From contig NZ_JAGEMN010000001.1 of assembly GCF_017921835.1 (NCBI RefSeq), forward strand, positions 799,874 to 863,873: 64,000 nt of DNA. The letters are read 5' to 3'. Below are positions 26,797-35,652 of this stretch, in pieces (within the stretch, counting starts at the first letter, position 1; each line of letters opens with the position of its first letter). The DNA is from Sporosarcina sp. 6E9. GTDB taxonomy: Bacteria > Bacillota > Bacilli > Bacillales_A > Planococcaceae. Under the pieces are notes generated by a model. The model was not told where the DNA came from, did no database searches, and was given only the letters and a program-made list of their open reading frames with translations. The position numbers and the translations under genes are program-made.

Positions 26797-27459
26797 TTAC
26801 GATCTTTTATCTAGTTTTTTTGAAGTTTTAGTACCGATAATTTGAATAGCTTGAACGAGAATTATCATGATTACGATGGTAAAAGTCATGAGTTCGGTTT
26901 CAAAACGTTGATAACCGTATTTGATAGCAAAATCGCCGACGCCGCCACCGCCGACAATTCCCATGACGGTGGAATAGGAAATAAAACTAATCGTTGCTGT
27001 CGTTAAACCGAAAATGAGACCAGATCTTGCCTCTCGATAAAGGAATTTAAATATCACTTGCACTTTAGAAGCACCCATAGAAATCGCTGCTTCGATAATC
27101 CCTTTCGGTACATCCAACAACGATTGTTCGACCAGTCGCGCATAGTAAGCGATGGAAATGATGGACAAAGGTACAGTAGCCGCCATGGTTCCTAATGCCG
27201 TCCCAATCACAAAACGAGTGAACGGAATTAAAAATACGACGAGAAGCAGAAATGGAAATGAACGAACAATGTTTACGAACGTATCCAAGATGGTAAATAA
27301 TAGTTTATTTTCATACAAATTACCTTGTCTGCTTAAATATAGATAGGTACCTAAAGGTAAACCTACCAGAATGGCCGCAAGAATCGAAATCCCGACCATA
27401 ACAAAAGTTTGTCCGATAGATAGCCAAATCTCTGCTTGATACTCGATGATTTTATCCAT
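26797..27459 (-). CDS. metI: MetI-type ABC transporter permease
   Basis: Permease of the methionine-type importer (MetP in B. subtilis nomenclature). The 220-residue protein has about five transmembrane helices and the ABC permease loop SMGASKVQVIFKFLYREARS near 125-145, plus the family segment VGGGGVGDFAIKYGYQRFET near 167-187. Its start overlaps the last base of the ATPase stop (TAATG), which points to translational coupling. Length is standard for MetI. It is the middle gene of the operon. Confidence 0.93.
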   Translation of the reverse strand: MDKIIEYQAEIWLSIGQTFVMVGISILAAILVGLPLGTYLYLSRQGNLYENKLLFTILDTFVNIVRSFPFLLLVVFLIPFTRFVIGTALGTMAATVPLSIISIAYYARLVEQSLLDVPKGIIEAAISMGASKVQVIFKFLYREARSGLIFGLTTATISFISYSTVMGIVGGGGVGDFAIKYGYQRFETELMTFTIVIMIILVQAIQIIGTKTSKKLDKRS

Positions 27460-28196
27460 TAAGGTTTAACCACCGCGATTCTTCTTAAGTCTTCTATGTA
27501 ATGATCTTCATCATCATGTAGGCCTTGTGGTTCGATTGCGAAACTGTCAACAATTCGTCCATCTTTCATGATGGAAACATGTTCACAAATACTTTTAACG
27601 ACATCCATCTCATGTGTGACAATCACAATTGTGACACCCAATGTTTCTTTAATGTGACGTAAAACTTGCAAGACTTCGGTTGTTGTTTTGGGATCCAGCG
27701 AAGAAGTTGGTTCATCACATAATAGAACGTCCGGGTTGTTGGCTAACGATCTTGCAATTGCAACGCGTTGTTTTTGTCCACCGCTTAGTTGGGCTGGATA
27801 TGCATCTTTCTTGTCTAAAATGCCAACAAAATGAAGACATTCCTCAATACGTTTTAATCGTTTCTGCTTTGGCATTCCCACCAATTCGAGCGGCATTTCG
27901 ACATTTTCAGCGACAGTTCGATTAAGAACCAATTGAAATTGTTGAAAAATCATTCCAATGTTTTGCCTAGCTTTTCTTAACTCTTTGTCGGAAAGACTTG
28001 TCAGTAATTGATCTCCCACTCGCACTGTTCCATTATCTGGTCTTTCCAATAAATTCATCATCCTAACTAAAGTTGATTTTCCGGCACCGCTCGTTCCAAC
28101 AATGCCATGAATTTCACCTTTTTTAATTGTTAAGGATAAGGGGAGTACAGCTTTCACATTTCCAAAAGCTTTCTCAACATTATTGAGTTCAATCAT
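27459..28196 (-). CDS. metN: MetN-type ABC transporter ATPase lacking the NIL domain
   Basis: Drives the MetI/MetQ importer. The 245-residue ATPase has Walker A GTSGAGKST near 34-42, signature LSGGQKQRV, Walker B VLLCDEPTSSLDP and the H-loop VTHEMD. Typical MetN is about 340 residues with a C-terminal NIL domain that binds methionine for feedback inhibition; here the protein stops shortly after the ATPase core (DDEDHYIEDLRRI), so that control is absent. The frame extends to 28211, but that ATG overlaps GGAGG; ATG 28196 has correct spacing. I found no S-box upstream, so the substrate is less certain than the name implies. Confidence 0.88.
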   Translation of the reverse strand: MIELNNVEKAFGNVKAVLPLSLTIKKGEIHGIVGTSGAGKSTLVRMMNLLERPDNGTVRVGDQLLTSLSDKELRKARQNIGMIFQQFQLVLNRTVAENVEMPLELVGMPKQKRLKRIEECLHFVGILDKKDAYPAQLSGGQKQRVAIARSLANNPDVLLCDEPTSSLDPKTTTEVLQVLRHIKETLGVTIVIVTHEMDVVKSICEHVSIMKDGRIVDSFAIEPQGLHDDEDHYIEDLRRIAVVKP

Positions 28197-28337
28197 GTAG
28201 GGGACCTCCATTTCTCCACAGATTACTATATCATGAAAAGCAATCAGGTGAAATAAATTACTTCAACTTTGATGCCTATTTAGTACTAGTGATAATTCAG
28301 AACCTTTCGCCTATCTTAAAATGTGTCATATTCATTG

Positions 28338-28362
28338 TTTTACTACGAAAGGGGTAGTAAAA
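28338..28362. promoter_or_regulatory. perfect inverted repeat in the divergent metN/ctaB region
   Basis: TTTTACTAC (28338-28346) and GTAGTAAAA (28354-28362) are perfect 9-bp complements around GAAAGGG. It has no following T-run and lies between two divergent genes, so an operator is more likely than a terminator. The regulator is unknown. Confidence 0.55.
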
Positions 28363-28425
28363 TTAATTACTATATGAAGTTACATAGGTTTTTTTGATCA
28401 ATGGTTGATTTAAGGGGAGACGCTG

Positions 28426-29370
28426 ATGGACAAAGTTGAATTCACGACAATGCAAAACTTTAAAACTAAAGATCTAGAGAAAGAAAATAAAGTCTCTACG
28501 ATTATTCTGGATTTAATCTCTTTGTTTAAAGGTCTTGTATTATTAACGAATATACTTCCTGTATTAACAGGCTTTTGTTTGGCATTGTATTTTACCAATG
28601 CATCTTTTGGGGAACACTGGAAGTTGTTTTTAATTACAATCATTGGCAGTACATTAGTAGTTGCTGGTGCGCTGACACTTAATAATTGGTATGAAGTCGA
28701 TCTTGATCGAGAAATGGCCAGAACTCAAAAGCGGCCGACCGTTACTGGAAACTTTTCTATGAAGACAGTTCTATTAATTGGTATTATATTATCGGTAGTT
28801 GGTTTGTTCGTTTTGTTTTTCACAACGATAGAAACGTTAATTTATGCATTTTTAGGCTGGATCACATATGTTGTTTTTTATACTTTTTGGTCGAAGCGTA
28901 AATATACACTAAATACAGCAATAGGCAGTATTTCAGGAGCGGTGACGCCATTAATTGGTTGGGCTGCAATTGCACCTAGTTATCATATTGTTCCAATCGT
29001 TTTAGCCCTTCTTTTGTTTATTTGGCAGATTCCGCATACATTTGCGATTGGAATTAGAAGATGCGAAGAATATAGGGCTGCAGGTGTTGCGATGTTGCCA
29101 GTAGTGCGTGGATTTGGCATTACGAAAAGACAAATCGCAGTTTACGTTGCTTGCTTACTTCCGCTACCTTTCTTATTACCGGCATTAGGACTTACTTTTA
29201 TTATTATCGCAACGGTTTTGAACATCGTTTTTTTAGGATTAAGCATTGCTGGATTTTATATAAAAAACGATGTGAAATGGGCGCGTGTTATTTTCCTTTA
29301 CTCCGTAAATTATTTAACAATCATTTTCTTTATGATGATATTTATTGCACTGCCGGTTTTTAGTAGATAG
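28426..29370 (+). CDS. ctaB: protoheme IX farnesyltransferase (heme O synthase)
   Basis: Adds a farnesyl group to heme b to give heme O for terminal oxidases; integral membrane prenyltransferase. The 314-residue protein has about nine transmembrane helices and the aspartate-rich prenyltransferase motif NNWYEVDLDREMARTQKRP near 86-104, plus the YTFWSKRKYTLNTAIGSISG region and HTFAIGIRRCEEYRAAG near 205-221. The gene stands alone, without ctaA or oxidase subunit genes in the window, so it may be a second copy or an isolated cta gene. A clean terminator follows. Confidence 0.94.
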   Translation: MDKVEFTTMQNFKTKDLEKENKVSTIILDLISLFKGLVLLTNILPVLTGFCLALYFTNASFGEHWKLFLITIIGSTLVVAGALTLNNWYEVDLDREMARTQKRPTVTGNFSMKTVLLIGIILSVVGLFVLFFTTIETLIYAFLGWITYVVFYTFWSKRKYTLNTAIGSISGAVTPLIGWAAIAPSYHIVPIVLALLLFIWQIPHTFAIGIRRCEEYRAAGVAMLPVVRGFGITKRQIAVYVACLLPLPFLLPALGLTFIIIATVLNIVFLGLSIAGFYIKNDVKWARVIFLYSVNYLTIIFFMMIFIALPVFSR

Positions 29371-29401
29371 GTTACATTTTGAGTACCTGGAAAAAACCTT
29401 T

Positions 29402-29440
29402 CCCGCATTTACAGTTCTAATTGTAAATGCGGGATTTTTT
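29402..29440 (+). terminator. terminator of ctaB
   Basis: CCCGCATTTACA pairs with TGTAAATGCGGG around an 8-nt loop, followed by ATTTTTTATT. Confidence 0.95.
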
Positions 29441-29456
29441 ATTGAAATGCCTATTT

Positions 29457-29499
29457 TGTGACTTGAATCACAGCGCTAATTATCATACAAGCTTATACT
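29457..29499 (+). promoter_or_regulatory. FNR/CRP-type site and class II promoter
   Basis: TGTGA-CTTGAA-TCACA (29457-29472) is a perfect FNR/CRP palindrome. A -10 TATACT lies at 29494-29499, which predicts a start near 29506. The palindrome centre (29464.5) is then at about -41.5, the position of class II FNR-activated promoters. There is no usable -35 box, consistent with activator dependence. Confidence 0.8.
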
Positions 29500-29534
29500 T
29501 TAATTAAGGTGAAAATATAAAGGAGGAAACACCA

Positions 29535-29771
29535 ATGACAAACTACACTTCAGTAATAAAGGTGACAGAGTATCCGCCGCATCTAAAACACAAAACAATT
29601 TACGAAACATACGAGAGTTTACAACCTTCCGAGTCGATGTTAATCGTCAATGATCATGATCCTATTCCACTGCGTTTCCAATTAGAATCAACACATGAAG
29701 GGAAATTCGATTGGGAATATATTGAACGAGGTCCGACCACATTTCAAGTGAAAATTACAAAGCTGAAATAA
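29535..29771 (+). CDS. DUF2249 domain-containing protein
   Basis: A 78-residue protein of the DUF2249 family, which is common in anaerobically induced and nitrogen-oxide-related loci of many bacteria but has no assigned activity. The family signature is clear: IYETYESLQPSESMLIVNDHDP followed by PLRFQLE and FDWEYIERGPTTFQVKITK. It is preceded by AAAGGAGGAAACACC and by the FNR-type promoter at 29457-29499, so it should be induced when oxygen is low. It forms a two-gene operon with the next gene, 15 bases downstream. Confidence 0.87.
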   Translation: MTNYTSVIKVTEYPPHLKHKTIYETYESLQPSESMLIVNDHDPIPLRFQLESTHEGKFDWEYIERGPTTFQVKITKLK

Positions 29772-29786
29772 AAGGGGGTTTTTGCA

Positions 29787-30122
29787 ATGGTAAAAGTCAA
29801 CATAATTAACGATAATACCGTGAATATCGAGTTGACTTTAGAGGACGCGGTTTCAATGGTCCAAAAAGCGTCGAATAATATTGATAAATATGCAAATGAA
29901 ATCGTTACGACTTTTGAACAAATGCCCAAATTCAACTATACCTATTATTGTTTCTATGCTTTTGACAACAGTGCCAACTTATTTGAAACGATGTTGGACA
30001 TTAATCCAAAGAATTATAATTCATTTTCATTAAATGCTCCTGATGCTTTTTTTCATTGTTTATATGGTGGAATGGCAAGTCTATATATAGACGCTCAAAA
30101 GTATGTTTCAAAGACCAATTGA
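29787..30122 (+). CDS. hypothetical protein, partner of the DUF2249 gene
   Basis: I do not recognise this 111-residue soluble protein. It begins with a beta-strand-like stretch (KVNIINDNTVNIELTLEDAV), then a helical segment (VSMVQKASNNIDKYANEIV), and an aromatic-rich part with YTYYCFYAFDNSANLFETML and FFHCLYGGMASLYIDAQKYV. Two cysteines sit next to aromatic residues (YYCFY, FHCLY), which could bind a cofactor or metal. It follows the DUF2249 gene after AAGGGGG, so it shares the FNR-type promoter. A role in low-oxygen or nitrogen-oxide physiology is inferred only from that context. Confidence 0.75.
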   Translation: MVKVNIINDNTVNIELTLEDAVSMVQKASNNIDKYANEIVTTFEQMPKFNYTYYCFYAFDNSANLFETMLDINPKNYNSFSLNAPDAFFHCLYGGMASLYIDAQKYVSKTN

Positions 30123-30232
30123 TCAATTTACGCATAAACTACACTTCTCTTATTAGCGAACTTTTTTACCCATGGACGAATAACATAGCTATGGGTAGAA
30201 TACTGTCCTTAATATAGAAGGGAAGTGTTTTT

Positions 30233-32053
30233 TTGCAGTATTTTTATACCGTGCGCCACAATGAGACATTGAAAAACATTGCTACACGATGGCAGCTACC
30301 CCTGGCTGCTATTGTCGCTTCAAATAATTTACAACCCCCCTATACAATTTCAGTTGGTGAGCAATTATCCATCCCTTCCGGTGTTATTGAATACCACGTA
30401 CAATCCGGTGATTCTGTCTATCGGATTGCACAATTATTTGGGCTTCCGATATCTGTTATTGTTGAGGCCAACAAATTAACATCACCTTATCTTTTACGTG
30501 TAAACCAAGTATTAAAGATTCCCCCTGGTGTTTTATATTATGTTGTTCAACCAGGAGATTCATTATATAAAATTGCGCAGCGTTACAATGTCGTAACGGA
30601 ATACGGAATTGATACAGATGCTATTCAAAAACAAAATAAGTTGCCGAACGAAACAATAAGTCCTGGCATGAGGCTGGAAATTCCGTATGGCTCGCCAGGA
30701 GGTTCTGGCTTTATTGCTTATACTTCCAATCAAGGTGGACAATTTGATATTTGGACATATAACTTTCGGAACGGAGAAACTATACAATTAACGAATGGGT
30801 TGGGTGACACTTTTACGATTCCGATGTGGTCGCCTGACAGCAGCAGAATCGCATTTGTAGGAAAAAATCGAGTGGTTTATGTTATTTATGTTGCTTCTGG
30901 TTCAATTGGGGCAATTGATCAATTAACTGAAGGGGGTGATTTCGGATTAGATTGGTCACCAGATAGCGTCCATTTGGCTTATGCAGCCCGCGGCATCATT
31001 CAAGTATATAATACGACATTACATGTTGGGACAGTAGTGGAACAACTAGGTGCATCCGAGATTAACTGGTTTCCAGATGGAGAGGAATTATTGTTTCAAG
31101 CCTTAGATGATTCCGGAGTCAGTCAACTGTATCGAAGCCGAATTTTTGGAACCGAAAAGGAACAAATTACACATAATGAAAATGGGTTATTACAAAACGT
31201 TCGATTATCACCCGATGGAAGTTTTGTATTATATACAACCCCAGGTGCAAGTATTTCAATCATCAATACGCTAGAACTAGAAACTGAGAAAGTATATGAA
31301 ATAAAAGGGGGACCTGAGGCAAAAAACTATTATCCTGACTGGTCACCAGATTCACTAAAGATTGCTTATAGCGCAACTAACTTTGCGAACAATTCATATT
31401 TCTCGCAAATTAGATCTGTAGACCGAAAAGGTGGCGATGATCATATCTGGGGCGTTTCAAATTGCTACTCCACTCCAGTAACATGGTCACCTGACGGATT
31501 AAAAATAGCTTATTTATCGGGATGTACTGAAAATGAATTTGCAAAAGAGATGTGGCTGATTGAACTTGCTCACCCAGCGCCTACCCGACTTCTTGAAGGG
31601 TTCACAATCATGTCATTGAATTGGTCGCCTGAACCACTTTTAGATTTAGCTGAACAGGATTATACAAATGAGGCTTTTGATGTTAATTTCCAATATCCTG
31701 CAAGTTGGATGAAAATTAATGATGAAAATTATATCGGTACCGACGGTTTTTTTCAAATATCGGCGATTTTTGGTTCCGATAATATTGAGGACATCTGTCA
31801 CGATGAAGCTTTTCAAAAGTTGAAGCCCTATGGCTCAACGCCAATAATTATACCTTCCGAAAATCAAACAATAGAAGCATGCACGATTTTACCTTCGGCC
31901 GATCAACCTGCAGACATGAATGGGCAGGCGGCTTATATTGTAAAGTATCCTGACCCAATCCAACTTAATGGAAACGCGTATAATTATTTTATCTTATGGG
32001 CAGACAAAGACCATATTGATAGGATTTCCTCGACGCTATTATTTTTACCTTGA
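30233..32053 (+). CDS. LysM-repeat protein with TolB-like beta propeller
   Basis: A 606-residue protein with three N-terminal LysM domains (about 1-45, 50-95, 100-150; each with a VRHNETL, VQSGDSV or VQPGDSL start and an IPPG- or IPYG-like end). A WD40-like PD40/TolB propeller follows (about 155-470; repeated WSPDSSRIAF, WSPDSVHLAY, LSPDGSFVLY, WSPDSLKIAY and WSPDGLKIAY units), then a C-terminal domain around 480-606. LysM binds peptidoglycan or chitin. There is no signal peptide, as in SafA-type spore-coat proteins, so a spore or mother-cell location is possible. The TTG start follows AAGGGAAGTG. Confidence 0.88.
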   Translation: MQYFYTVRHNETLKNIATRWQLPLAAIVASNNLQPPYTISVGEQLSIPSGVIEYHVQSGDSVYRIAQLFGLPISVIVEANKLTSPYLLRVNQVLKIPPGVLYYVVQPGDSLYKIAQRYNVVTEYGIDTDAIQKQNKLPNETISPGMRLEIPYGSPGGSGFIAYTSNQGGQFDIWTYNFRNGETIQLTNGLGDTFTIPMWSPDSSRIAFVGKNRVVYVIYVASGSIGAIDQLTEGGDFGLDWSPDSVHLAYAARGIIQVYNTTLHVGTVVEQLGASEINWFPDGEELLFQALDDSGVSQLYRSRIFGTEKEQITHNENGLLQNVRLSPDGSFVLYTTPGASISIINTLELETEKVYEIKGGPEAKNYYPDWSPDSLKIAYSATNFANNSYFSQIRSVDRKGGDDHIWGVSNCYSTPVTWSPDGLKIAYLSGCTENEFAKEMWLIELAHPAPTRLLEGFTIMSLNWSPEPLLDLAEQDYTNEAFDVNFQYPASWMKINDENYIGTDGFFQISAIFGSDNIEDICHDEAFQKLKPYGSTPIIIPSENQTIEACTILPSADQPADMNGQAAYIVKYPDPIQLNGNAYNYFILWADKDHIDRISSTLLFLP

Positions 32054-32064
32054 GCTTTTCTATA

Positions 32065-32120
32065 ATGGAAAACTGATAAGCAATGCAGAATTGCTTAAAC
32101 TGTTTTCCATTTAAATTTTT
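32065..32120 (+). terminator. terminator of the LysM/propeller gene
   Basis: ATGGAAAAC pairs with GTTTTCCAT, with an inner stem AAGCAAT/ATTGCTT, followed by a T-rich stretch. Confidence 0.7.
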
Positions 32121-32190
32121 GGGGAATTAGTTTCCTGGTATGGTAAGATTTAGATGAATGTAAAATTGAAGGTAAAAGGGAAGTGTGTCT

Positions 32191-33210
32191 ATGATTCATT
32201 ATCCAAGTCCTTTGAAGAAAGGACAGACAATAGGCGTTTGCGCTATGTCAGCTGGGGTTGATAGTGAACTTCATCATATTCTAAGGAAAGCGGCTCATCA
32301 ATTTGAACAGCGTGGATATGCTGTTGAACTCGGGGACACCGCATGGTCGAATGAAAAACTTACATCCGCTTCACCAGCAATTCGAGTGTTAGAATTTAGG
32401 GAAATGATGATGAAAGATGAAGTAGGTGCAATAATTCCACCATGGGGTGGTGAATTTCTATCTGAAACGCTTCCGCTTATCGATTTTCAAAAACTACAAC
32501 CAAAGTGGCTCATGGGTTACTCAGATACTAGTACGCTGCTTTTGCCAATCACATTATTAACAGGGATTGCTACGGTTCACGGGACAAACTTCGTCGATTT
32601 GAGAAGTGATGAGTGGGATCCCGTCACTGCCAAATTCATGGAAGTCTTATCTGCAGCGAAAGGGGATATAATTACTCAATATTCATCCGAAATGTATCAA
32701 ACAGAGTGGCAACATTTTGCGCCTCCTGAACCATATGTATTTAAATTAGATGCGCAAACTGAATGGAAGACAATCGGGAATACTCCCGTGCAAGTAGAGG
32801 GTAGAATTTTGTCCGGTTGTATCGATACGATTCGACACCTTATCGGAACGCCTTTCGGGGATATTAAATCGTTTCGCGAGAAATTTATACCGAATGAGAA
32901 AATCATATGGGTACTGGAGAATTGCGATATGGATGCGCCCGATTTTTACCGTTCGCTCTTACAGTTTTACTATGCCGGATGGTTTGATGACGCTTCAGGA
33001 ATAGTATTTGGTCGAACCGATGCAGGCGCAGCAGAAGAGGACTTTACTTATATCGAAGCTTTAGAAAGAATTGCCGAGTTAGCGGACGTCCCTGTTGTTT
33101 ATGATGCAGATATTGGACATGTTCCACCGCAAATGACTTTTGTGAACGGCGCTTTTGGGGAGCTAAGCGTGGCAGATGGTAAGGGAATTATGACTACTAA
33201 ATTAGTTTGA
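32191..33210 (+). CDS. S66 family peptidase (LD-carboxypeptidase/MccF-like)
   Basis: A serine carboxypeptidase of family S66. Characterised members trim D-alanine from murein tetrapeptides (LdcA) or inactivate microcin C (MccF). The 339 residues show the nucleophile in MGYSDTS (Ser111), the catalytic Glu in WVLENCD near 241 and the His in DIGHVPPQM near 309, giving the Ser-Glu-His triad. The length and the PPWGGEFLSE segment are closer to MccF-like proteins than to LdcA. No signal peptide is present. A GTG lies at 32185, but the ATG at 32191 is better spaced from AAAAGGG. Confidence 0.92.
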   Translation: MIHYPSPLKKGQTIGVCAMSAGVDSELHHILRKAAHQFEQRGYAVELGDTAWSNEKLTSASPAIRVLEFREMMMKDEVGAIIPPWGGEFLSETLPLIDFQKLQPKWLMGYSDTSTLLLPITLLTGIATVHGTNFVDLRSDEWDPVTAKFMEVLSAAKGDIITQYSSEMYQTEWQHFAPPEPYVFKLDAQTEWKTIGNTPVQVEGRILSGCIDTIRHLIGTPFGDIKSFREKFIPNEKIIWVLENCDMDAPDFYRSLLQFYYAGWFDDASGIVFGRTDAGAAEEDFTYIEALERIAELADVPVVYDADIGHVPPQMTFVNGAFGELSVADGKGIMTTKLV

Positions 33211-33213
33211 TAT

Positions 33214-33246
33214 AAAAACAGAGTAGCGAATCGCTACTCTGTTTTT
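33214..33246. terminator. bidirectional terminator between the S66 peptidase gene and katA
   Basis: AAAAACAGAGTAGCG pairs with CGCTACTCTGTTTTT around a 3-nt loop. Confidence 0.95.
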
Positions 33247-33251
33247 ACTTG

Positions 33252-34748
33252 TTATTTTGGTTCGAATGATGCGGCTGCAGCAGCTTCGATTTCATTCAAC
33301 GGAATGCCAAGTGCTTCTGCTACACCTTCACCATATGCAGGATCCGCTTTATAGCAATGTGTAATATGACGAAGTTTAATATGTTTATCGACACCGCTCA
33401 TATTAGCAGCTGTATTTAAGAATAGCGCTTGTTTCTGCTCATCGTTCATTAAGTTAAACAGTTTTCCTGGTTGTTCAAAGTAGTTATCATCATCTTCTCT
33501 GAAATCCCAACGGTCCGCGGCACCATGAATATCAAGGGCAGGTTCTTTATACTGTGGTTGCTCTTGCCATTCGCCGTAGCTGTTTGGTTCATAATGAAGC
33601 GTACTTCCTAAGTTTCCGTCAACGCGCATGGCGCCATCGCGGTGGAAGCTATGAACCGGGCATTTAGGTTGGTTAATCGGAATTTGATGGTGATTAACGC
33701 CTAAACGATAACGCTGTGCATCGCCGTATGAGAACAGGCGACCTTGCAACATTTTGTCAGGTGAGAAGCTGATGCCTGGTACGACGTTGGCTGGTGTAAC
33801 TGCCAGTTGTTCTACTTCCGCAAAATAGTTGTCCGGGTTTCGATTTAGTTCGAATTCTCCTACTTCAATAAGTGGAAAATCTTTCTTATACCATACTTTT
33901 GTTAAATCAAATGGGTTGTACGGCATGTTAGCTGCTTCTTCTTCTGTCATCACTTGGATGTACATTTTCCATTTCGGGAAATCGCCGTTTTCGATAGATT
34001 CATATAAATCACGTTGATGACTTTCACGGTCGACACCGACAAGTTCAGCAGCATCTTTATCCGTTAAATTTTCAATACCTTGTTGTGTACGGAAATGGAA
34101 TTTAACCCAAACTCGTTCGTTTTCAGCGTTAATCATACTAAATGTATGACTTCCGAAACCGTGCATATTTTGATACGTTTTTGGAATACCGCGATCACTC
34201 ATCAAAATTGTTACTTGGTGAAGTGCTTCAGGTAATGATGTCCAGAAATCCCAGTTATTATTTGCACTTCGCATGTTTGTCCGCGGATCACGTTTAACAG
34301 CATGGTTCAAGTCAGGGAATTGTAATGGATCTCGGAAAAAGAATACAGGTGTATTATTTCCAACAACGTCCCAGTTTCCTTGTTCCGTATAAAATCTAAG
34401 TGAAAACCCGCGAATATCACGTTCAGCGTCTGCAGCACCGCGTTCACCAGCAACTGTGGAGAAACGAGCGAAGACATCTGTTTTCTTACCAACTTCGGAG
34501 AAAACCTTTGCGCTTGTGTACTTTGTGATATCATGCGTAACCGTAAATGTACCATGCGCGCCGGAACCTTTGGCGTGCATGCGTCGCTCAGGAATAACCT
34601 CGCGATCGAAATGAGCCATCTTTTCTAAGAACCATACATCTTGGAGTAGCATAGGACCTCTTGGGCCCGCTGTCATTGAGTTTTGATTGTCAACAACCGG
34701 AGCACCGGCAGCTGTAGTGAATTTTTTTTGATTTTCATTATTACTCAT
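33252..34748 (-). CDS. katA: catalase (small-subunit heme catalase)
   Basis: Disproportionates hydrogen peroxide to water and oxygen. The 498-residue length indicates a clade 3 small-subunit enzyme. The active-site His lies in [14 protein letters not shown] (near 56-69), the catalytic Asn in [14 protein letters not shown] (near 129-142) and the heme-ligand Tyr in [14 protein letters not shown] (near 335-348). The ATG follows GGGGAGTGAG. A PerR-like half-site, TTATAAT, lies between a weak promoter and the start, but no full PerR palindrome is present, so peroxide control is not established. It is a single gene with a terminator shared with the S66 peptidase gene. Confidence 0.97.
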   Translation of the reverse strand: MSNNENQKKFTTAAGAPVVDNQNSMTAGPRGPMLLQDVWFLEKMAHFDREVIPERRMHAKGSGAHGTFTVTHDITKYTSAKVFSEVGKKTDVFARFSTVAGERGAADAERDIRGFSLRFYTEQGNWDVVGNNTPVFFFRDPLQFPDLNHAVKRDPRTNMRSANNNWDFWTSLPEALHQVTILMSDRGIPKTYQNMHGFGSHTFSMINAENERVWVKFHFRTQQGIENLTDKDAAELVGVDRESHQRDLYESIENGDFPKWKMYIQVMTEEEAANMPYNPFDLTKVWYKKDFPLIEVGEFELNRNPDNYFAEVEQLAVTPANVVPGISFSPDKMLQGRLFSYGDAQRYRLGVNHHQIPINQPKCPVHSFHRDGAMRVDGNLGSTLHYEPNSYGEWQEQPQYKEPALDIHGAADRWDFREDDDNYFEQPGKLFNLMNDEQKQALFLNTAANMSGVDKHIKLRHITHCYKADPAYGEGVAEALGIPLNEIEAAAAASFEPK

Positions 34749-34864
34749 TCATTCTCACTCCCCAGATTATAATGTTGCTTACATAGTAACCATAACAAAT
34801 AAAAGAATTCTGTACCAATAAATAGATTGGAAATGTCAATATTATTAGTTTACTTACATGAATA

Positions 34865-35632
34865 CTAATAAGAGATTTGAAAAGAATAGTTGTTTTCAAG
34901 TTTTAATTGCCCGTTTTCATATGTTCGTTCAATGAATGTCACATTATTATCGTGATCAACGAATAATACAGTAGAACACCGAGTACCATAATCGGGCGTT
35001 TGAATGAATAGGGGGGATAATTGCCGTTCAAGTTCTAGTCCGACACCCGTATTCGGTAAATTTTCATCTTCAGCTAGTTCCGCATTCAGTAAAATAGTGA
35101 AGAGTTCATCGGCATCGACTATTTCATTCTTTGTTACATAATCTTTCAACATTATTTTTCCTTTTGTTACTTTCGGCCAAGGCGTATTGAGAAAGTGGTT
35201 ACTTAGACCATGTGTACCTTTTGGAATGTCCATTACTTGATGGTTAATATTATTATAATAATGTAGTCTATCTGTGTTCCCGATAACAATATTAAATCCA
35301 TTATATAGATCCTTATTTTCGCTTAGCTGTTGTATATAGTCTAACGGGGAAGTATCTTCAACTAAAAAGTTCTGGACAATCTCGCCGCGTGACCGTTTAA
35401 CTACACCAAATTGAGCTGGGTCGCGGTAATTTGTTAAAGCCGCAAATCGCCCGCTTTTTGTAATGCCCAACCATGTGCCCATTTGCACTAAATCGCGCCC
35501 AGCTAAGAGATTGGGCTCGTCTTCCCAGAATTGTGCAGGTCGGGTAGGGCGCGCATAAAATTCATCGCGATTTGCCGCAACAATCAATTTGTAGTTTGGA
35601 TGATTTTGTAGATGGAAGTTTATTAAACACAT
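34865..35632 (-). CDS. NRDE family protein (TANGO2-like)
   Basis: A member of the NRDE/TANGO2 family, defined by the Asn-Arg-Asp-Glu motif seen here in VAANRDEFYARP near 18-29. Eukaryotic members affect Golgi organisation and heme or lipid handling; the bacterial role is unsettled. The 255 residues start MCLINF, with a cysteine at position 2 that resembles N-terminal nucleophile hydrolases. Other conserved pieces are LLAGRDLVQMGTWLGI and ALTNYRDP. ATG 35632 is preferred to 35638 because AGGAG is then well spaced. The plsY-like gene is 20 bases upstream on the same strand. Confidence 0.88.
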   Translation of the reverse strand: MCLINFHLQNHPNYKLIVAANRDEFYARPTRPAQFWEDEPNLLAGRDLVQMGTWLGITKSGRFAALTNYRDPAQFGVVKRSRGEIVQNFLVEDTSPLDYIQQLSENKDLYNGFNIVIGNTDRLHYYNNINHQVMDIPKGTHGLSNHFLNTPWPKVTKGKIMLKDYVTKNEIVDADELFTILLNAELAEDENLPNTGVGLELERQLSPLFIQTPDYGTRCSTVLFVDHDNNVTFIERTYENGQLKLENNYSFQISY

Positions 35633-35652
35633 TATCATTATTCTCCTAGTTA

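Noticed and set aside
28197-28420. SAM riboswitch (S-box) for the MetNIQ operon
   Set aside because: No stretch on the minus strand resembles the conserved S-box core, and there is no terminator hairpin before metN.
34749-34860. PerR box upstream of katA
   Set aside because: Only one half-site (TTATAAT) matches; the other half of the 7-1-7 palindrome is absent, so peroxide regulation cannot be claimed.
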